Shown here piece by piece: positions 25,683 to 34,253 of a DNA stretch of 64,000 bases. The position numbers and the translations under genes are program-made. The notes beneath the pieces were generated by a model that saw only the letters and a list, made by a program, of their open reading frames with translations, ran no database searches and was not told where the DNA came from. This DNA is from CAYUNW01 sp964446235 (GTDB lineage: Bacteria; Patescibacteriota; Microgenomatia; 2-02-FULL-39-11): positions 54,130 to 118,129 of the forward strand of contig CAYUNW010000003.1 in assembly GCA_964446235.1 (NCBI GenBank), given 5' to 3'. The first letter of the stretch is position 1. Each line of letters starts with the position of its first letter.

Positions 25683-26366
25683 TTAAACGTGAAGCAATTC
25701 CTTTGTAAGTTCTATGATTAAAAAAACACCAAAAGCGATACTTACCAATCCGGCAATGATTCTAATCCAGTTTTCTAGCTTAGTAAATTTTCCTGTACTG
25801 AAGTAAAGGGGAAGACCTAACAGGAAACTGCTTATCGTCATGCTGATAACCGATCCTATCCCAAAAAGCAGGATATAATACACTCCCCAAAGAAGGGAGT
25901 CTATAGTAGATAAAACCAGAAGCATCAACGCTCCGCTTCCGGCGATACCGTGTATCATACCGACAAGAAAAGACCGGGTATGATATTTGATTTTTTGGTG
26001 TGAATGAGGATCAATATGCAGATGAGTATGTATTTTTCCATCATGATCGTGTTTGTGGGTATGTAATAACCGTTTAATCCCAATAGATCTTATACCAAGG
26101 AAGATAAGCATAATTCCGACAAATATTTCAAAAATCAAGGAAATTTGGTCTGGAATGGAAATTTTCAAAAGTAGTATCCCTAAACCGATGATAAATAGTG
26201 TTGTTGTATGGCCGATGCCCCAAAAAGTTCCTACAAAAGCTGACTTGAATGGATTTTTATGTTCGGTGACAAGGGTTGTGACGGCAATTAAGTGATCGGC
26301 TTCTATGGCATGTTTCAAACCAAGTACAAACCCTAAGGCCAAAATAGAAACACTATTATGAGTCAT
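25683..26366 (-). CDS. Nickel/cobalt transporter-like membrane protein (UreH/NiCoT group)
   Basis: About 227 residues, six TM helices. The HAIEADHLIAVTT segment matches the HX4DH motif of nickel/cobalt permeases, and a second signature is GHTTTLFIIG. A long His-rich loop (HTHKHDHDGKIHTHLHIDPHSH) probably binds metal. Metal identity cannot be decided. ATG 26366 is internal to a longer frame from 26384. It is 23 nt downstream of the DUF1295 gene. Confidence 0.8.
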   Translation of the reverse strand: MTHNSVSILALGFVLGLKHAIEADHLIAVTTLVTEHKNPFKSAFVGTFWGIGHTTTLFIIGLGILLLKISIPDQISLIFEIFVGIMLIFLGIRSIGIKRLLHTHKHDHDGKIHTHLHIDPHSHQKIKYHTRSFLVGMIHGIAGSGALMLLVLSTIDSLLWGVYYILLFGIGSVISMTISSFLLGLPLYFSTGKFTKLENWIRIIAGLVSIAFGVFLIIELTKELLHV

Positions 26367-26388
26367 ACTTTTAATTAACAGCAATCAG

Positions 26389-27162
26389 TTAAAAGATCTT
26401 CATGGGCAAGGGAACAAGCAAATTGGTTTTATTCCGATACTGAATATAATTTTTATTTTCTTTGTAAATTTGATTATATTTTTTCTCCAATGTGGGTATT
26501 CCAGATACAAACAATAGAAGAATACTAATATGAATAGGACCGAGGATAGAAAGCCAATAAAAACCATTCAGAAAAGGAGAAATGATAAAAAACAAGCTCC
26601 ACCAGCAAAGCATTTCTCCAAAATAATTTGGATGCCTGGAGTATTTCCAAAGTCCTTTATCAATCCATTTACCATGATTTTCGGGATTATTTTTAAATTT
26701 ATATTTTTGCATATCGGCAATGGTTTCTATTGATAAGCCGGTTAAAAACAATAGCGAGCCTATCAAACTGAATAACTGATTATTGTTTTGGGTATTTATG
26801 GAATATAAAGAAAATACAGGTAGCATGATTATCCAGATGGAAATTGCCTGTAAAAGCCAAAATGAAGCAAATTTGAGAAAGTTTTCCCTGATACCGTCAA
26901 ACCTTTTATCCTTTTTTATTTTTAAAATTCTGATAAAAAGATAGCCGGCTAATCTTACCCCCCAAGAAATTATCAGAAAAGTAACCAATAAATAAACGTT
27001 TGAATTTTGTTTTCCGCCTATATAAAGAAAAATTGCGGTAAAAACAAAAGTCAGACCATAAGACATATCCGTCAGTTTATCGGTTTTGAAAATTGCTGCG
27101 AATACAAAGAAAAAGATCTGCAGAAAAAATATGAAAACAAAAGCATCAATAAATATGTTCAT
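26389..27162 (-). CDS. DUF1295 family membrane protein (steroid reductase-like)
   Basis: 257 residues with about seven TM helices. The C-terminal block KGLWKYSRHPNYFGEMLCWW followed by a GPIHISILLLFVSGIPTLEKKY segment is the family signature, shared with isoprenylcysteine methyltransferases and steroid 5-alpha reductases (NAD(P)H- or SAM-binding end). Substrate unknown. TAAAAT (complement of 27169-27174) lies six bases before the ATG. Confidence 0.85.
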   Translation of the reverse strand: MNIFIDAFVFIFFLQIFFFVFAAIFKTDKLTDMSYGLTFVFTAIFLYIGGKQNSNVYLLVTFLIISWGVRLAGYLFIRILKIKKDKRFDGIRENFLKFASFWLLQAISIWIIMLPVFSLYSINTQNNNQLFSLIGSLLFLTGLSIETIADMQKYKFKNNPENHGKWIDKGLWKYSRHPNYFGEMLCWWSLFFIISPFLNGFYWLSILGPIHISILLLFVSGIPTLEKKYNQIYKENKNYIQYRNKTNLLVPLPMKIF

Positions 27163-27183
27163 AAATAAATTTTATTCTATATA

Positions 27184-27214
27184 TTGACAATAATAAATAT
27201 ACTAGGATTATAAT
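27184..27214 (+). promoter_or_regulatory. Promoter of the ATP-grasp ligase gene
   Basis: TTGACA (27184-27189) and TATAAT (27209-27214), 19-base spacer; predicted start near 27221, only seven bases before ATG 27228. It is divergent from the DUF1295 promoter, which uses the complement of the same short region. Confidence 0.6.
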
Positions 27215-27227
27215 ATATATTCTAAAC

Positions 27228-28616
27228 ATGGATATAATCAATGATAAACCTCCCCCTCTTAAAGAGGAAAAGAACGGAACAGATATCAAAACTTTGGTGA
27301 TATCAAATGTTGCCGAAACTTACTATAAAACATACAAAAAACAGCCGGAAGATTTTGAGACGCGTATCCGTTATGATTTTCTGGAAGCCGAAAGGGGACT
27401 CTTTTATACCGATGACAACAAAGCCGTAGTTACTTCGCTTCCTGTAGACAGTGTTTTTTTGGAAGATCTCAAACAGATATTGGGACATAAATATCTTATT
27501 AACCTTTATCCTATAAATCCTACTTACAGATTATGTTTTGATATCATATCCGATAAACAGCTTCTATCCCAAATAACCGAAATTATCAGAGCAAATCCGG
27601 GAATTTCTTTGATTCCTTACTATGCAACGGAGGAGTTTTTTGACCTAGTAGCGCTTTTACGCCATAAAGATTTGAAATTTACCACACCGGAAACGGTATC
27701 CAGTAAAAACAGGTTTATCAGGGACCATTATAACTGCAAAGTGGGTTTCAGAAAGCTGTGGGAAAAGGCAACCGATCAGAACAGTTTCGTCAATGTGCCT
27801 CAGGGATTTATCGTGGATGATTTACAGGAGGGTATAGATGCTGGTTGGTGGTTTAAGGAGCAGAAGAAAAACTTCGTCATAAAATATAACCGGGGTACCA
27901 GCGGTTTCGGGATTGTTTTTTATGATTTGGCAAAATTACCCAAAGACGAAAGGAATTTCAAAAAATACTTAAGATCAAATCATCAGGATAAAATCTGGTT
28001 CGAAGAAAATTTCGTAGTTGAAGAAATGATAGATGTTGATAAGGAATACTATGGAGGCAGTCCGTCAGTGGAATTTAAGGTCAATGGTGACGTTCGCCAT
28101 ACTTATAATTGTCTGCAGAGGCTTGATGCAGACAATTACTTTGAAGGAGTGTTGATATCCAAGATAGCAGAAGATGAAAGCGATGTGGATTTTGAGAGGG
28201 TAGAAAAAAACTGTGAAGAATTCGGTGAGGCTTTGTTGGATTTAGGTTACAGAGGAATATTTGATGTCGATTTGGTTATCGATAAAAAACATAATATCTA
28301 TGCAGTAGAGTCAAATTTGCGCAGAACCGGAGGTACTCATATATATGAAACAGCGCAGTATTTACTCGGGAAAAATTTCCGGCAAAAAGTCATTGTTGCT
28401 TCAAAAGACAATCTGGTTGTATCCCAAAAAATCAAAAACTATCCGGATTTCAAAAAATATACTTCACAACTTTATTTTACGAAAGAAAAAAATCATGGCA
28501 TTATTCCTACGATTACCAGTTTTCTTCCTACCGGACATATCGGTTATATAGTGATCGGTAAAGATATGAACGAAGTAGGAATAATTGAAGAAGAGCTGAA
28601 AAAAGCAATTTCCTAA
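27228..28616 (+). CDS. ATP-grasp peptide ligase, PGM1-like
   Basis: 462 residues. The C-terminal two thirds form an ATP-grasp fold: FVIKYNRGTSGFGIVFYDL (ATP-binding Lys and glycine loop), WFEENFVVEEMI, and the metal-binding GIFDVDLVIDKKHNIYAVESNLRRTGG with acidic D/E and Asn residues. The N-terminal pre-ATP-grasp part and the spacing resemble PGM1, the ligase that builds pheganomycin, and related L-amino acid ligases. It should join a carboxylate to an amine using ATP. No peptide substrate gene or carrier is evident next to it. Confidence 0.78.
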   Translation: MDIINDKPPPLKEEKNGTDIKTLVISNVAETYYKTYKKQPEDFETRIRYDFLEAERGLFYTDDNKAVVTSLPVDSVFLEDLKQILGHKYLINLYPINPTYRLCFDIISDKQLLSQITEIIRANPGISLIPYYATEEFFDLVALLRHKDLKFTTPETVSSKNRFIRDHYNCKVGFRKLWEKATDQNSFVNVPQGFIVDDLQEGIDAGWWFKEQKKNFVIKYNRGTSGFGIVFYDLAKLPKDERNFKKYLRSNHQDKIWFEENFVVEEMIDVDKEYYGGSPSVEFKVNGDVRHTYNCLQRLDADNYFEGVLISKIAEDESDVDFERVEKNCEEFGEALLDLGYRGIFDVDLVIDKKHNIYAVESNLRRTGGTHIYETAQYLLGKNFRQKVIVASKDNLVVSQKIKNYPDFKKYTSQLYFTKEKNHGIIPTITSFLPTGHIGYIVIGKDMNEVGIIEEELKKAIS

Positions 28617-28693
28617 AATCCTGTTTACAACAACTATTTTGAAGTTTAGTGAATTGATTGACATAAAATGGTATATTTTGTTTTGATTTAATC

Positions 28694-29905
28694 ATGAAGA
28701 CAATCACTCATAAATTATTTACATTACTTTTTATTCCTTTGATGTTATTTGGGTTTTTCAGACCTGTCGAAGCTGTTTTGGCTGATGATTATATTCCTTC
28801 ATTACATTTTTTTTGGTCGATAGGCTGCCCGCATTGTGCTAAGGAAAAACAATTTCTACCAAAATTACAACAAAAATATCCACAACTAAATATAATTGAT
28901 TATGAACTTTCACAAAACAGGGATAATCAAAGACTGATGGAAAGGGTAGGGAGATTGATGAATATAGATGTTTCAGGTGTGCCGGTGACTATAGTTGGCG
29001 GTGAATATATCATCGGTTATCAGGATGATAGCACAAGCGGAAAAAGGCTGGAGGTAATGGTAGAGAAAGCAGTCGTCCAAAGAAGTGCCGATATCGTCAA
29101 AGAGATTATAAAGGGTGATGAAGAAATAAAAGCCAAAAAATATGAAATCAATATACCTGAGGAAATAAATGTCCCGTTATTTGGGAAAATAAAACTAAAA
29201 GAAATGTCGTTACCTGTATTAACGGTGGTTTTGGCCTTTTTGGATGGTTTCAATCCTTGCGCGATGTGGGTTTTGGTATTTTTAATATCGCTTCTTCTAC
29301 CGCTTCACAATAGAAAAAAAATGTTTGTTTTCGGAAGCGTATTCATTTTAACAAGCGGATTTGTGTACTTCCTTTTTCTTTCGGCTTGGCTCAATCTTTT
29401 CCTTTTTATAGGATTCGTATTTTGGATAAGACTATTAATCGGAGTTCTAGCAGTGATGGCCGGATTTTATAACCTGCGGGAATATGTCATTAATCCAAGC
29501 GGAGCATGTAAGGTAACCGGTGGGGCAAATAAAAAACATGTCTTTGAAAAGATTAAAGGCTTGATTCATATGCAAAATCTTTTGTTATCTTTAGCAGGTA
29601 TTATTGCATTGGCAGTGGCCGTAAATCTGGTAGAACTGGTTTGTTCAGCCGGTCTGCCGGCGATATATACCCAGGTTTTGTCTCTGAGTAATTTGCCATT
29701 ATGGAAATATTATTCATATCTAATTTTGTACATATTCATATTCATGCTGGATGATTTGCTGGTGTTTTTTGCTGCAATGGCAACTATGCAACTTAGCGGG
29801 ATAAACAGTAAATATTCCAGACTTTCTCATCTGATTGGCGGGATAATTATGTTTCTGATAGGTCTGATTTTATTGATCCGGCCTCAATTATTGATGTTTG
29901 GTTAA
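28694..29905 (+). CDS. Thioredoxin-like domain fused to CcdA/DsbD-like membrane domain
   Basis: 403 residues: signal peptide (about 1-29), an extracytoplasmic thioredoxin-like domain with the active site GCPHC (about 44-48) and cis-Pro segment SGVPVTIVGG, then six to eight TM helices with the CcdA-type Cys pair (GFNPCAMWVL and ELVCSAGLPAI). Such proteins carry electrons from the cytoplasm to outside disulfides. It likely maintains cysteines of exported proteins, of which this window has several. Confidence 0.85.
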   Translation: MKTITHKLFTLLFIPLMLFGFFRPVEAVLADDYIPSLHFFWSIGCPHCAKEKQFLPKLQQKYPQLNIIDYELSQNRDNQRLMERVGRLMNIDVSGVPVTIVGGEYIIGYQDDSTSGKRLEVMVEKAVVQRSADIVKEIIKGDEEIKAKKYEINIPEEINVPLFGKIKLKEMSLPVLTVVLAFLDGFNPCAMWVLVFLISLLLPLHNRKKMFVFGSVFILTSGFVYFLFLSAWLNLFLFIGFVFWIRLLIGVLAVMAGFYNLREYVINPSGACKVTGGANKKHVFEKIKGLIHMQNLLLSLAGIIALAVAVNLVELVCSAGLPAIYTQVLSLSNLPLWKYYSYLILYIFIFMLDDLLVFFAAMATMQLSGINSKYSRLSHLIGGIIMFLIGLILLIRPQLLMFG

Positions 29906-29931
29906 AAATTACCGGGAGGTGAAAAGATAAA

Positions 29932-30414
29932 ATGCAAAGAAATTCTATACTGCTTACGGTATCGATTTTATTATTTATCGGAGGACTGGTATTTTTTTTG
30001 CTGGCTCTTAGGGTGGAAAACGTTTCTCTGGTTGTAAACACTTTACCCAGTCCAACCCAAGAAGTTATTTTAAGTCCGACGGCTGTTTTACAAGTTTCTC
30101 CAACTACAATTGAAGTTGCCGATAATGCCATAGATGATTTACAACAGGCTTTTGCCAAAAAATATAAAAAAGAACCAGAGGATGCAATGGTCAGTATCGA
30201 TAAAAGGGAAGGCGACTTTATCAGCGGAGGGATTAAATTCCAGGGGGAAATGGGTGGTGGCTGGTATTTGGCTGCAAAAAAAGATAATGTTTGGCAATTG
30301 GTAGCTGACGGCAACGGAACAGTAATGTGTGATTCATTGGAAGGATACGATTTTCCGGTTTCCATAGTACCGGAATGTTATGATGAAGCCAACCAGAAAC
30401 TGATAGAGAGATGA
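29932..30414 (+). CDS. Anchored surface protein with CPR-type C-terminal domain
   Basis: 160 residues: N-terminal TM (ILLTVSILLFIGGLVFFLLAL), a Pro/Thr linker (LPSPTQEVILSPTAVLQVSPTT) and a ~75-residue domain (DLQQAFAKKYKKEPEDAMVSI ... FQGEMGGGWYLAAKKDNVWQLVADGNGTVMCDSL ... FPVSIVPEC). A Shine-Dalgarno (GGGAGGTGA) lies just upstream. The domain appears to be a common extracytoplasmic module; role unknown. It follows the DsbD-like gene by 26 nt and has two Cys that could form a disulfide. Confidence 0.68.
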   Translation: MQRNSILLTVSILLFIGGLVFFLLALRVENVSLVVNTLPSPTQEVILSPTAVLQVSPTTIEVADNAIDDLQQAFAKKYKKEPEDAMVSIDKREGDFISGGIKFQGEMGGGWYLAAKKDNVWQLVADGNGTVMCDSLEGYDFPVSIVPECYDEANQKLIER

Positions 30415-30435
30415 AATTATCAAAATAATTATTTT

Positions 30436-30459
30436 GCCGCTTGAAAGCAGCGTTTTTTT
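30436..30459 (+). terminator. Short intrinsic terminator
   Basis: CGCT...AGCG stem (with flanking GC pairs) followed by seven Ts, between the surface protein and the histidine kinase gene. The stem is short, so efficiency is uncertain. Confidence 0.45.
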
Positions 30460-30481
30460 CAGCATAGAATAAAGTATTGAT

Positions 30482-31579
30482 ATGACTCCAGAAGACAAAA
30501 ACGCTGATACACTTTTGAATTTCCCGCCGTCCCTAAAAATTGCTTTGGAATCTTCCTACTGTCCGATTATCATTACCGATAAAGAAGGAAAAATACTGTA
30601 TGCAAATTCAAGTGTTGAAAGGGTAACTGGATTCAGTCACCGTGAAATGATCGGTAATACCCCCAAAATTTGGGGCGGTCTGATGGATAAAAAATTCTAT
30701 GACAATTTATGGCAGACTATTTATAAGCATAAACTGACATTCCACGGTGAAATAACAAATAAAAAAAAGAACGGCCAGATTTATAAAGCTAGAGTGACTA
30801 TCACACCGATTACCGATAACAGCGGCAGTATCATCGGTTTTGCCGGTTCTGAAGAGGATTTGACCGAATATAAGACGCTGGAAAAACAAAAGACCGAATT
30901 TTTATCTATCGCCTCTCATCAGTTGCGTACACCACTTGGTTCAATGCGCTGGAATCTGGAGATGCTTCTGGCCGGGGATATAGGAGAAGTGCCTGATCCT
31001 ATCAAAAAGATACTTGCCCAGATCTATGAAAGTAATTTGCGGATGATAATTCTTGTAAATGATTTATTGTCCGTGACCAGGATTGAACAGGGTAGGGTGC
31101 CCAATGAGCCTGAAGATGTTGATCCGATTGAGGCAATCAAGACGGTGGTGAAGGATTTGTCAGGGGAGGCAAAGAAACATTCTATCAGAGTATTGCTTAG
31201 GATACCGTCAAAGAAAATCCCCAGACTTTTTATAGATCCCAAACAGTTTATTGAAGTGTTTAAAAATCTGGTTTCGAATGCTATTAAATACAGCCATAAT
31301 TTAGGTACGGTGACGATTACATTGGTTTTGAAAGGCAATATGCTCAATATCGATGTGTCGGATTCCGGTATCGGCATACCCAAAAAAGACCAACCGAGAA
31401 TATTTTCCAAGTATTTCCGGGCGGAAAACGCAGTGAAAAACATGAACGAAGGCACAGGACTTGGACTGTTTGTGGTGAAATCATTTGTGGTAAATTGGGG
31501 AGGCAGGGTAAGTTTTGACAGTAAAATGGGTAAAGGTACAGTATTCAGCGTACATATTCCAATTTTACGGAAAAAATAA
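30482..31579 (+). CDS. Soluble PAS-domain histidine kinase
   Basis: 365 residues without TM segments. PAS domain at about 20-130 (CPIIITDKEGKILYANSSVERVTGFSHREMIGNTPKIW). HisKA: FLSIASHQLRTP with phospho-acceptor His 146. HATPase: FKNLVSNAIKYSH (N box), DSGIGIP (G1) and GTGLGLFV (G2). It is the first gene of a kinase plus three receivers set, 2 nt before the next gene. TAAAGT (30470-30475) is six bases before the ATG. The cytoplasmic signal it senses is unknown. Confidence 0.92.
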   Translation: MTPEDKNADTLLNFPPSLKIALESSYCPIIITDKEGKILYANSSVERVTGFSHREMIGNTPKIWGGLMDKKFYDNLWQTIYKHKLTFHGEITNKKKNGQIYKARVTITPITDNSGSIIGFAGSEEDLTEYKTLEKQKTEFLSIASHQLRTPLGSMRWNLEMLLAGDIGEVPDPIKKILAQIYESNLRMIILVNDLLSVTRIEQGRVPNEPEDVDPIEAIKTVVKDLSGEAKKHSIRVLLRIPSKKIPRLFIDPKQFIEVFKNLVSNAIKYSHNLGTVTITLVLKGNMLNIDVSDSGIGIPKKDQPRIFSKYFRAENAVKNMNEGTGLGLFVVKSFVVNWGGRVSFDSKMGKGTVFSVHIPILRKK

Positions 31580-31581
31580 AT

Positions 31582-31956
31582 ATGACAGTCAAAAGAAAAT
31601 TGTTGATAGCAGAGGATGATAAGTATTACGCCGAAATTTATAAGCTCAAATTCGAAAAAGAAGGATTTGATACCAGAGTGGTAAATGACGGTAAGAGTTT
31701 CGTGGCGGAATTTAAAAAGAAACGACCGGATTTGTGTTTACTTGATTTGATAATGCCGGTGATGGACGGATTTAAAGCGCTTGAAACACTAAACAAAGCC
31801 GGAGTTATCAAAAACACTCCAATTATCACAATTTCCAACTTGGGACAGGAGGAGGAGAAACGTAAAGCATTGGCTTTGGGAGCCAAGGAATATCTGGTTA
31901 AGGCAGACCAGTCATTACCGGGTATTGTAAATAAAGTGAGAAGTTATTTAGAATAG
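31582..31956 (+). CDS. Single-domain response regulator 1
   Basis: 124 residues, a receiver domain only: acidic pair AEDD near the N terminus, phospho-Asp in CLLDLIMPVMDG, Thr in TISN and Lys in YLVKADQS. There is no output domain, so it works through protein contacts or as a phosphate sink. It is encoded 2 nt after the kinase. Confidence 0.9.
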   Translation: MTVKRKLLIAEDDKYYAEIYKLKFEKEGFDTRVVNDGKSFVAEFKKKRPDLCLLDLIMPVMDGFKALETLNKAGVIKNTPIITISNLGQEEEKRKALALGAKEYLVKADQSLPGIVNKVRSYLE

Positions 31957-31964
31957 AAATATAT

Positions 31965-32327
31965 ATGAAAAAAATTCTGGTGATTGAAGATGATGAGCAA
32001 TTGCAGCAGGTGTATCAGACCAAATTTTCAAGTGAAGGCTTTGATATTGTCCAGACAGTCAGCGGCGAAGAAGGGGTGAAGCTGTCTTTAAGCGAAAAAC
32101 CGGATTTGATTCTTCTTGATATTATGCTTCCTCCGCCTTTTGACGGTTTTACCGTATTAAGCCACTTGAAACAGGATGCTCAAACCAAAAATATACCGGT
32201 GATAGTCATGACAAATCTTGATGATAAGGTGATGGAAGCGTTGCAAGGAGGGGCAGTCTGGTATTTTGTCAAAGCCCATACTTCCATAGACGACGTGGTC
32301 AAAAAAGTGAAGGAATTCATCGGTTAA
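31965..32327 (+). CDS. Single-domain response regulator 2
   Basis: 120 residues, receiver only: IEDDEQ, phospho-Asp in ILLDIMLPPPFDG (two additional prolines in the loop after the phosphorylation site), VMTN and WYFVKAHTS with the conserved Lys. Eight nt after regulator 1 and similar to it, so a local duplication is likely. Confidence 0.9.
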   Translation: MKKILVIEDDEQLQQVYQTKFSSEGFDIVQTVSGEEGVKLSLSEKPDLILLDIMLPPPFDGFTVLSHLKQDAQTKNIPVIVMTNLDDKVMEALQGGAVWYFVKAHTSIDDVVKKVKEFIG

Positions 32328-32351
32328 AAATTTCAGGGAGGTGATAGTAAA

Positions 32352-32699
32352 ATGAAGTCAATTCTAATCGTTGAAGACGATGCTAATTATAGGGAGATAC
32401 TCAAGCGGAAATTTGAATCCGAAGGGTATGAAGTATTGGAGGCTTCTGACGGACAGGAAGCGATAGGGATAATTTCCAGAAGGGATATTAGTTTGATACT
32501 TTTGGATCTTCTGATGCCGGGAATGGACGGGGTGACATTTTATTTTCACATGCAAAATACAGTGAAGAAAAATATCCCTACCATAATTCTGACCAATTTA
32601 AGCGAAACATCCATGCAGACGGATATAAAGGAATTTTTGGTGAAGGCAAATGTTTCCATTGATGATGTAGTAGAAAAAGTGAAGAAGCATATATCCTGA
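32352..32699 (+). CDS. Single-domain response regulator 3
   Basis: 115 residues, receiver only: VEDDANYREIL, phospho-Asp in LILLDLLMPGMDG, ILTNLSE and EFLVKANVS. A Shine-Dalgarno (GGGAGGTGA at 32336-32344) lies upstream, unlike the previous regulator. Slightly shortened between alpha 4 and beta 5 compared with its neighbours. Ends the kinase operon. Confidence 0.9.
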   Translation: MKSILIVEDDANYREILKRKFESEGYEVLEASDGQEAIGIISRRDISLILLDLLMPGMDGVTFYFHMQNTVKKNIPTIILTNLSETSMQTDIKEFLVKANVSIDDVVEKVKKHIS

Positions 32700-32774
32700 T
32701 AAATACGGTTATAATGATATTTTTTGCATACTATTTTTCCTCATCATAATCGGCGGAAAAAAGCGTTGAAACGG

Positions 32775-32870
32775 TTGACAATAACCTTTATATAAACTAA
32801 TCTGGACATGATGATTTCTGCCTTTCTGCAAAACGGAAATTATATTACCAACCTACGGGTTGGTTTTTTT
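32775..32870 (+). promoter_or_regulatory. Promoter plus terminator-like hairpin in the leader of the secreted protein gene
   Basis: TTGACA (32775-32780) and TAATCT (32798-32803) with a 17-base spacer. Downstream, ACCAACC-TACG-GGTTGGT (32847-32864) followed by seven Ts forms a terminator before the Shine-Dalgarno of the next gene, so readthrough may be regulated, or this hairpin may end the preceding kinase operon. Confidence 0.5.
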
Positions 32871-32917
32871 ATACAAATTGAGCCTTAAAAATCTAAAAAG
32901 AAAGGAGGTGAAGAGAA

Positions 32918-33529
32918 ATGAAAAAAATACTTTTCGGACTTTCATTTACCGGTCTGATGTTATTGCTTTTTGTAGCGGTAGTACCGGCGCAAGCAAAAAA
33001 CAATGAATGCACTACGATTCAGAGTGGAGAGTTATATGCATCAGACGGTAGTTTGATTACAACTGGTTATGATGAGTGGGGATATAACTATCAAGCACGC
33101 TTGTTTAACGGTTTTTATTGCGATGCTTATCGTGATGCAGCTTGGTGTCAACCGTATAAAAATGATCAATTAATGATGAAATGGAATGATGCATGGTTGT
33201 CAAACAAAGATTGTGATGGGGATGGAAAACTGGATAGACATTATGGACTCCCAAGTTATAAAGGTTCAGGAGCATGGTTGACGAATCATATGTGGGGTGA
33301 ATATCCAGACGGAACAAAATGGAATTATTTTGTAAAAATAGTCGCTGCACCAGCTGACGCAACGAGCGTAGATGGATTTTGGTATACGGCTAATGGCGTG
33401 AAAATTGGACCTGTTATTTGGGGAGAGTTTGCTATAATTCAAGAAGTTTCAAATGACCCCTATTTAGGTGATCATGGTCTGTTATCTAAAAGTGAGGCAC
33501 CATTAGGATTCGGATTTTATAAACCATAA
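32918..33529 (+). CDS. Secreted protein with DxDxDG motif, unknown
   Basis: 203 residues with signal peptide (1-26, ending AQA) and a strong ribosome site (AAGGAGGTGA). The mature part starts with Cys-containing stretches (NECTTIQSGELYASDGSLI, FYCDAY, AWCQPY) and includes a calcium-like loop DCDGDGKLDRHYG and SYKGSGAWLTNHMWGEY. This pattern resembles secreted proteins in CPR bacteria and some archaea; no function known. Confidence 0.72.
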   Translation: MKKILFGLSFTGLMLLLFVAVVPAQAKNNECTTIQSGELYASDGSLITTGYDEWGYNYQARLFNGFYCDAYRDAAWCQPYKNDQLMMKWNDAWLSNKDCDGDGKLDRHYGLPSYKGSGAWLTNHMWGEYPDGTKWNYFVKIVAAPADATSVDGFWYTANGVKIGPVIWGEFAIIQEVSNDPYLGDHGLLSKSEAPLGFGFYKP

Positions 33530-33541
33530 AATAAATCAAAA

Positions 33542-33578
33542 ATAGGCAGTGGAGGTGAAGGTAACTTCACCTCTATTG
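33542..33578 (+). repeat. Repeated hairpin, copy 1
   Basis: ATAGGCAGTG followed by GAGGTGAAG-GTAA-CTTCACCTC, a nine-base-pair stem with a GTAA loop, then a T-rich stretch. A second copy lies 169 bases downstream. It probably ends the transcript of the secreted protein gene. Confidence 0.7.
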
Positions 33579-33629
33579 TTTCAATATTCACGAAAATGAT
33601 TGATTTGACAGTTAAAATTGTAGATATTA

Positions 33630-33658
33630 TTGACAGTCACTTTTATTACTGGTATAAC
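33630..33658 (+). promoter_or_regulatory. Promoter between the two hairpin copies
   Basis: TTGACA (33630-33635), 17 bases, TATAAC (33653-33658). The predicted transcript starts near 33665 and runs into hairpin copy 2 about 50 bases later and then into the leader of the cupin-like gene. Confidence 0.5.
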
Positions 33659-33710
33659 GGGTTAGAAAATTTGTTGTCCCAAATTTTTGTATATTTACCA
33701 TTTTGGTAAT

Positions 33711-33747
33711 ATAGGCAGTGGAGGTGAGGGTAACTTCACCTCCTTTT
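33711..33747 (+). repeat. Repeated hairpin, copy 2
   Basis: ATAGGCAGTG followed by GAGGTGAGG-GTAA-CTTCACCTC and CTTTTGTTT. Identical to copy 1 except for one stem base (G for A, giving a mismatch) and the tail. Together with the promoter at 33630 it would delimit a short RNA of about 85 nt. Confidence 0.7.
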
Positions 33748-33824
33748 GTTTATGAGGGGGCTTGCAAATTTGCCCAAAATTTATGATACTAGATATATTA
33801 CGCTGGTATTGGGGTGTTACAAAT

Positions 33825-33865
33825 AAGCTTCCGGACAAAAGGGTAGGTTGTTGGAAGCTTTTTTT
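33825..33865 (+). terminator. Terminator-like hairpin abutting a start codon
   Basis: AAGCTTCC (33825-33832) pairs with GGAAGCTT (33853-33860), followed by TTTTT and then ATG at 33866. A terminator ending at the first codon suggests attenuation of the cupin-like gene; no known aptamer is recognised. Confidence 0.55.
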
Positions 33866-34243
33866 ATGATAGACAAAACAAATAAAGGATATTATATAGG
33901 TAAAATCAGGGATTTGGCCAAGGGAAAGGGATGGTTTTACGGCCATTTCATGGATGAAGGTCCGCTTCAAAACGATGATGTGGAGATAGCCTGGCAGGAA
34001 TTGTCCAATATGCGTACGATTCCCGACAACCGCCATTACCACAAAAACAGCGTTGAGATAAATATCGTCATTTCAGGATCTCTTGATATCACCATTGATG
34101 GTGTATCCGTGCATGTAGAAAAAGGGGAATTCTATATCATATTTCCATTGGCTGTTGTGGAAAAAATTGATGCCGGACCGCAAACCGAAGTGATTGTCGT
34201 GCGTACTCCCAGTATCGAAAACGACAAGGTGCTTTTAAACTAG
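33866..34243 (+). CDS. Cupin-fold protein
   Basis: 125 residues. A double-stranded beta-helix pattern is seen in NSVEINIVISGSLDITIDGVSVHVEKGEFYIIFPLAVVEKID, with HYHKNSVEIN supplying His residues typical of cupin metal sites. Cupins of this type are small sugar- or metal-binding proteins; no reaction can be assigned. ATG 33866 is preferred over TTG 33848, which falls inside the hairpin stem. Confidence 0.65.
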   Translation: MIDKTNKGYYIGKIRDLAKGKGWFYGHFMDEGPLQNDDVEIAWQELSNMRTIPDNRHYHKNSVEINIVISGSLDITIDGVSVHVEKGEFYIIFPLAVVEKIDAGPQTEVIVVRTPSIENDKVLLN

Positions 34244-34253
34244 AAAACACCTC

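Noticed and set aside
32775..32917. Possible small RNA or riboswitch before the secreted protein gene
   Set aside because: Only a promoter and one simple terminator are visible; no conserved aptamer pattern was recognised.
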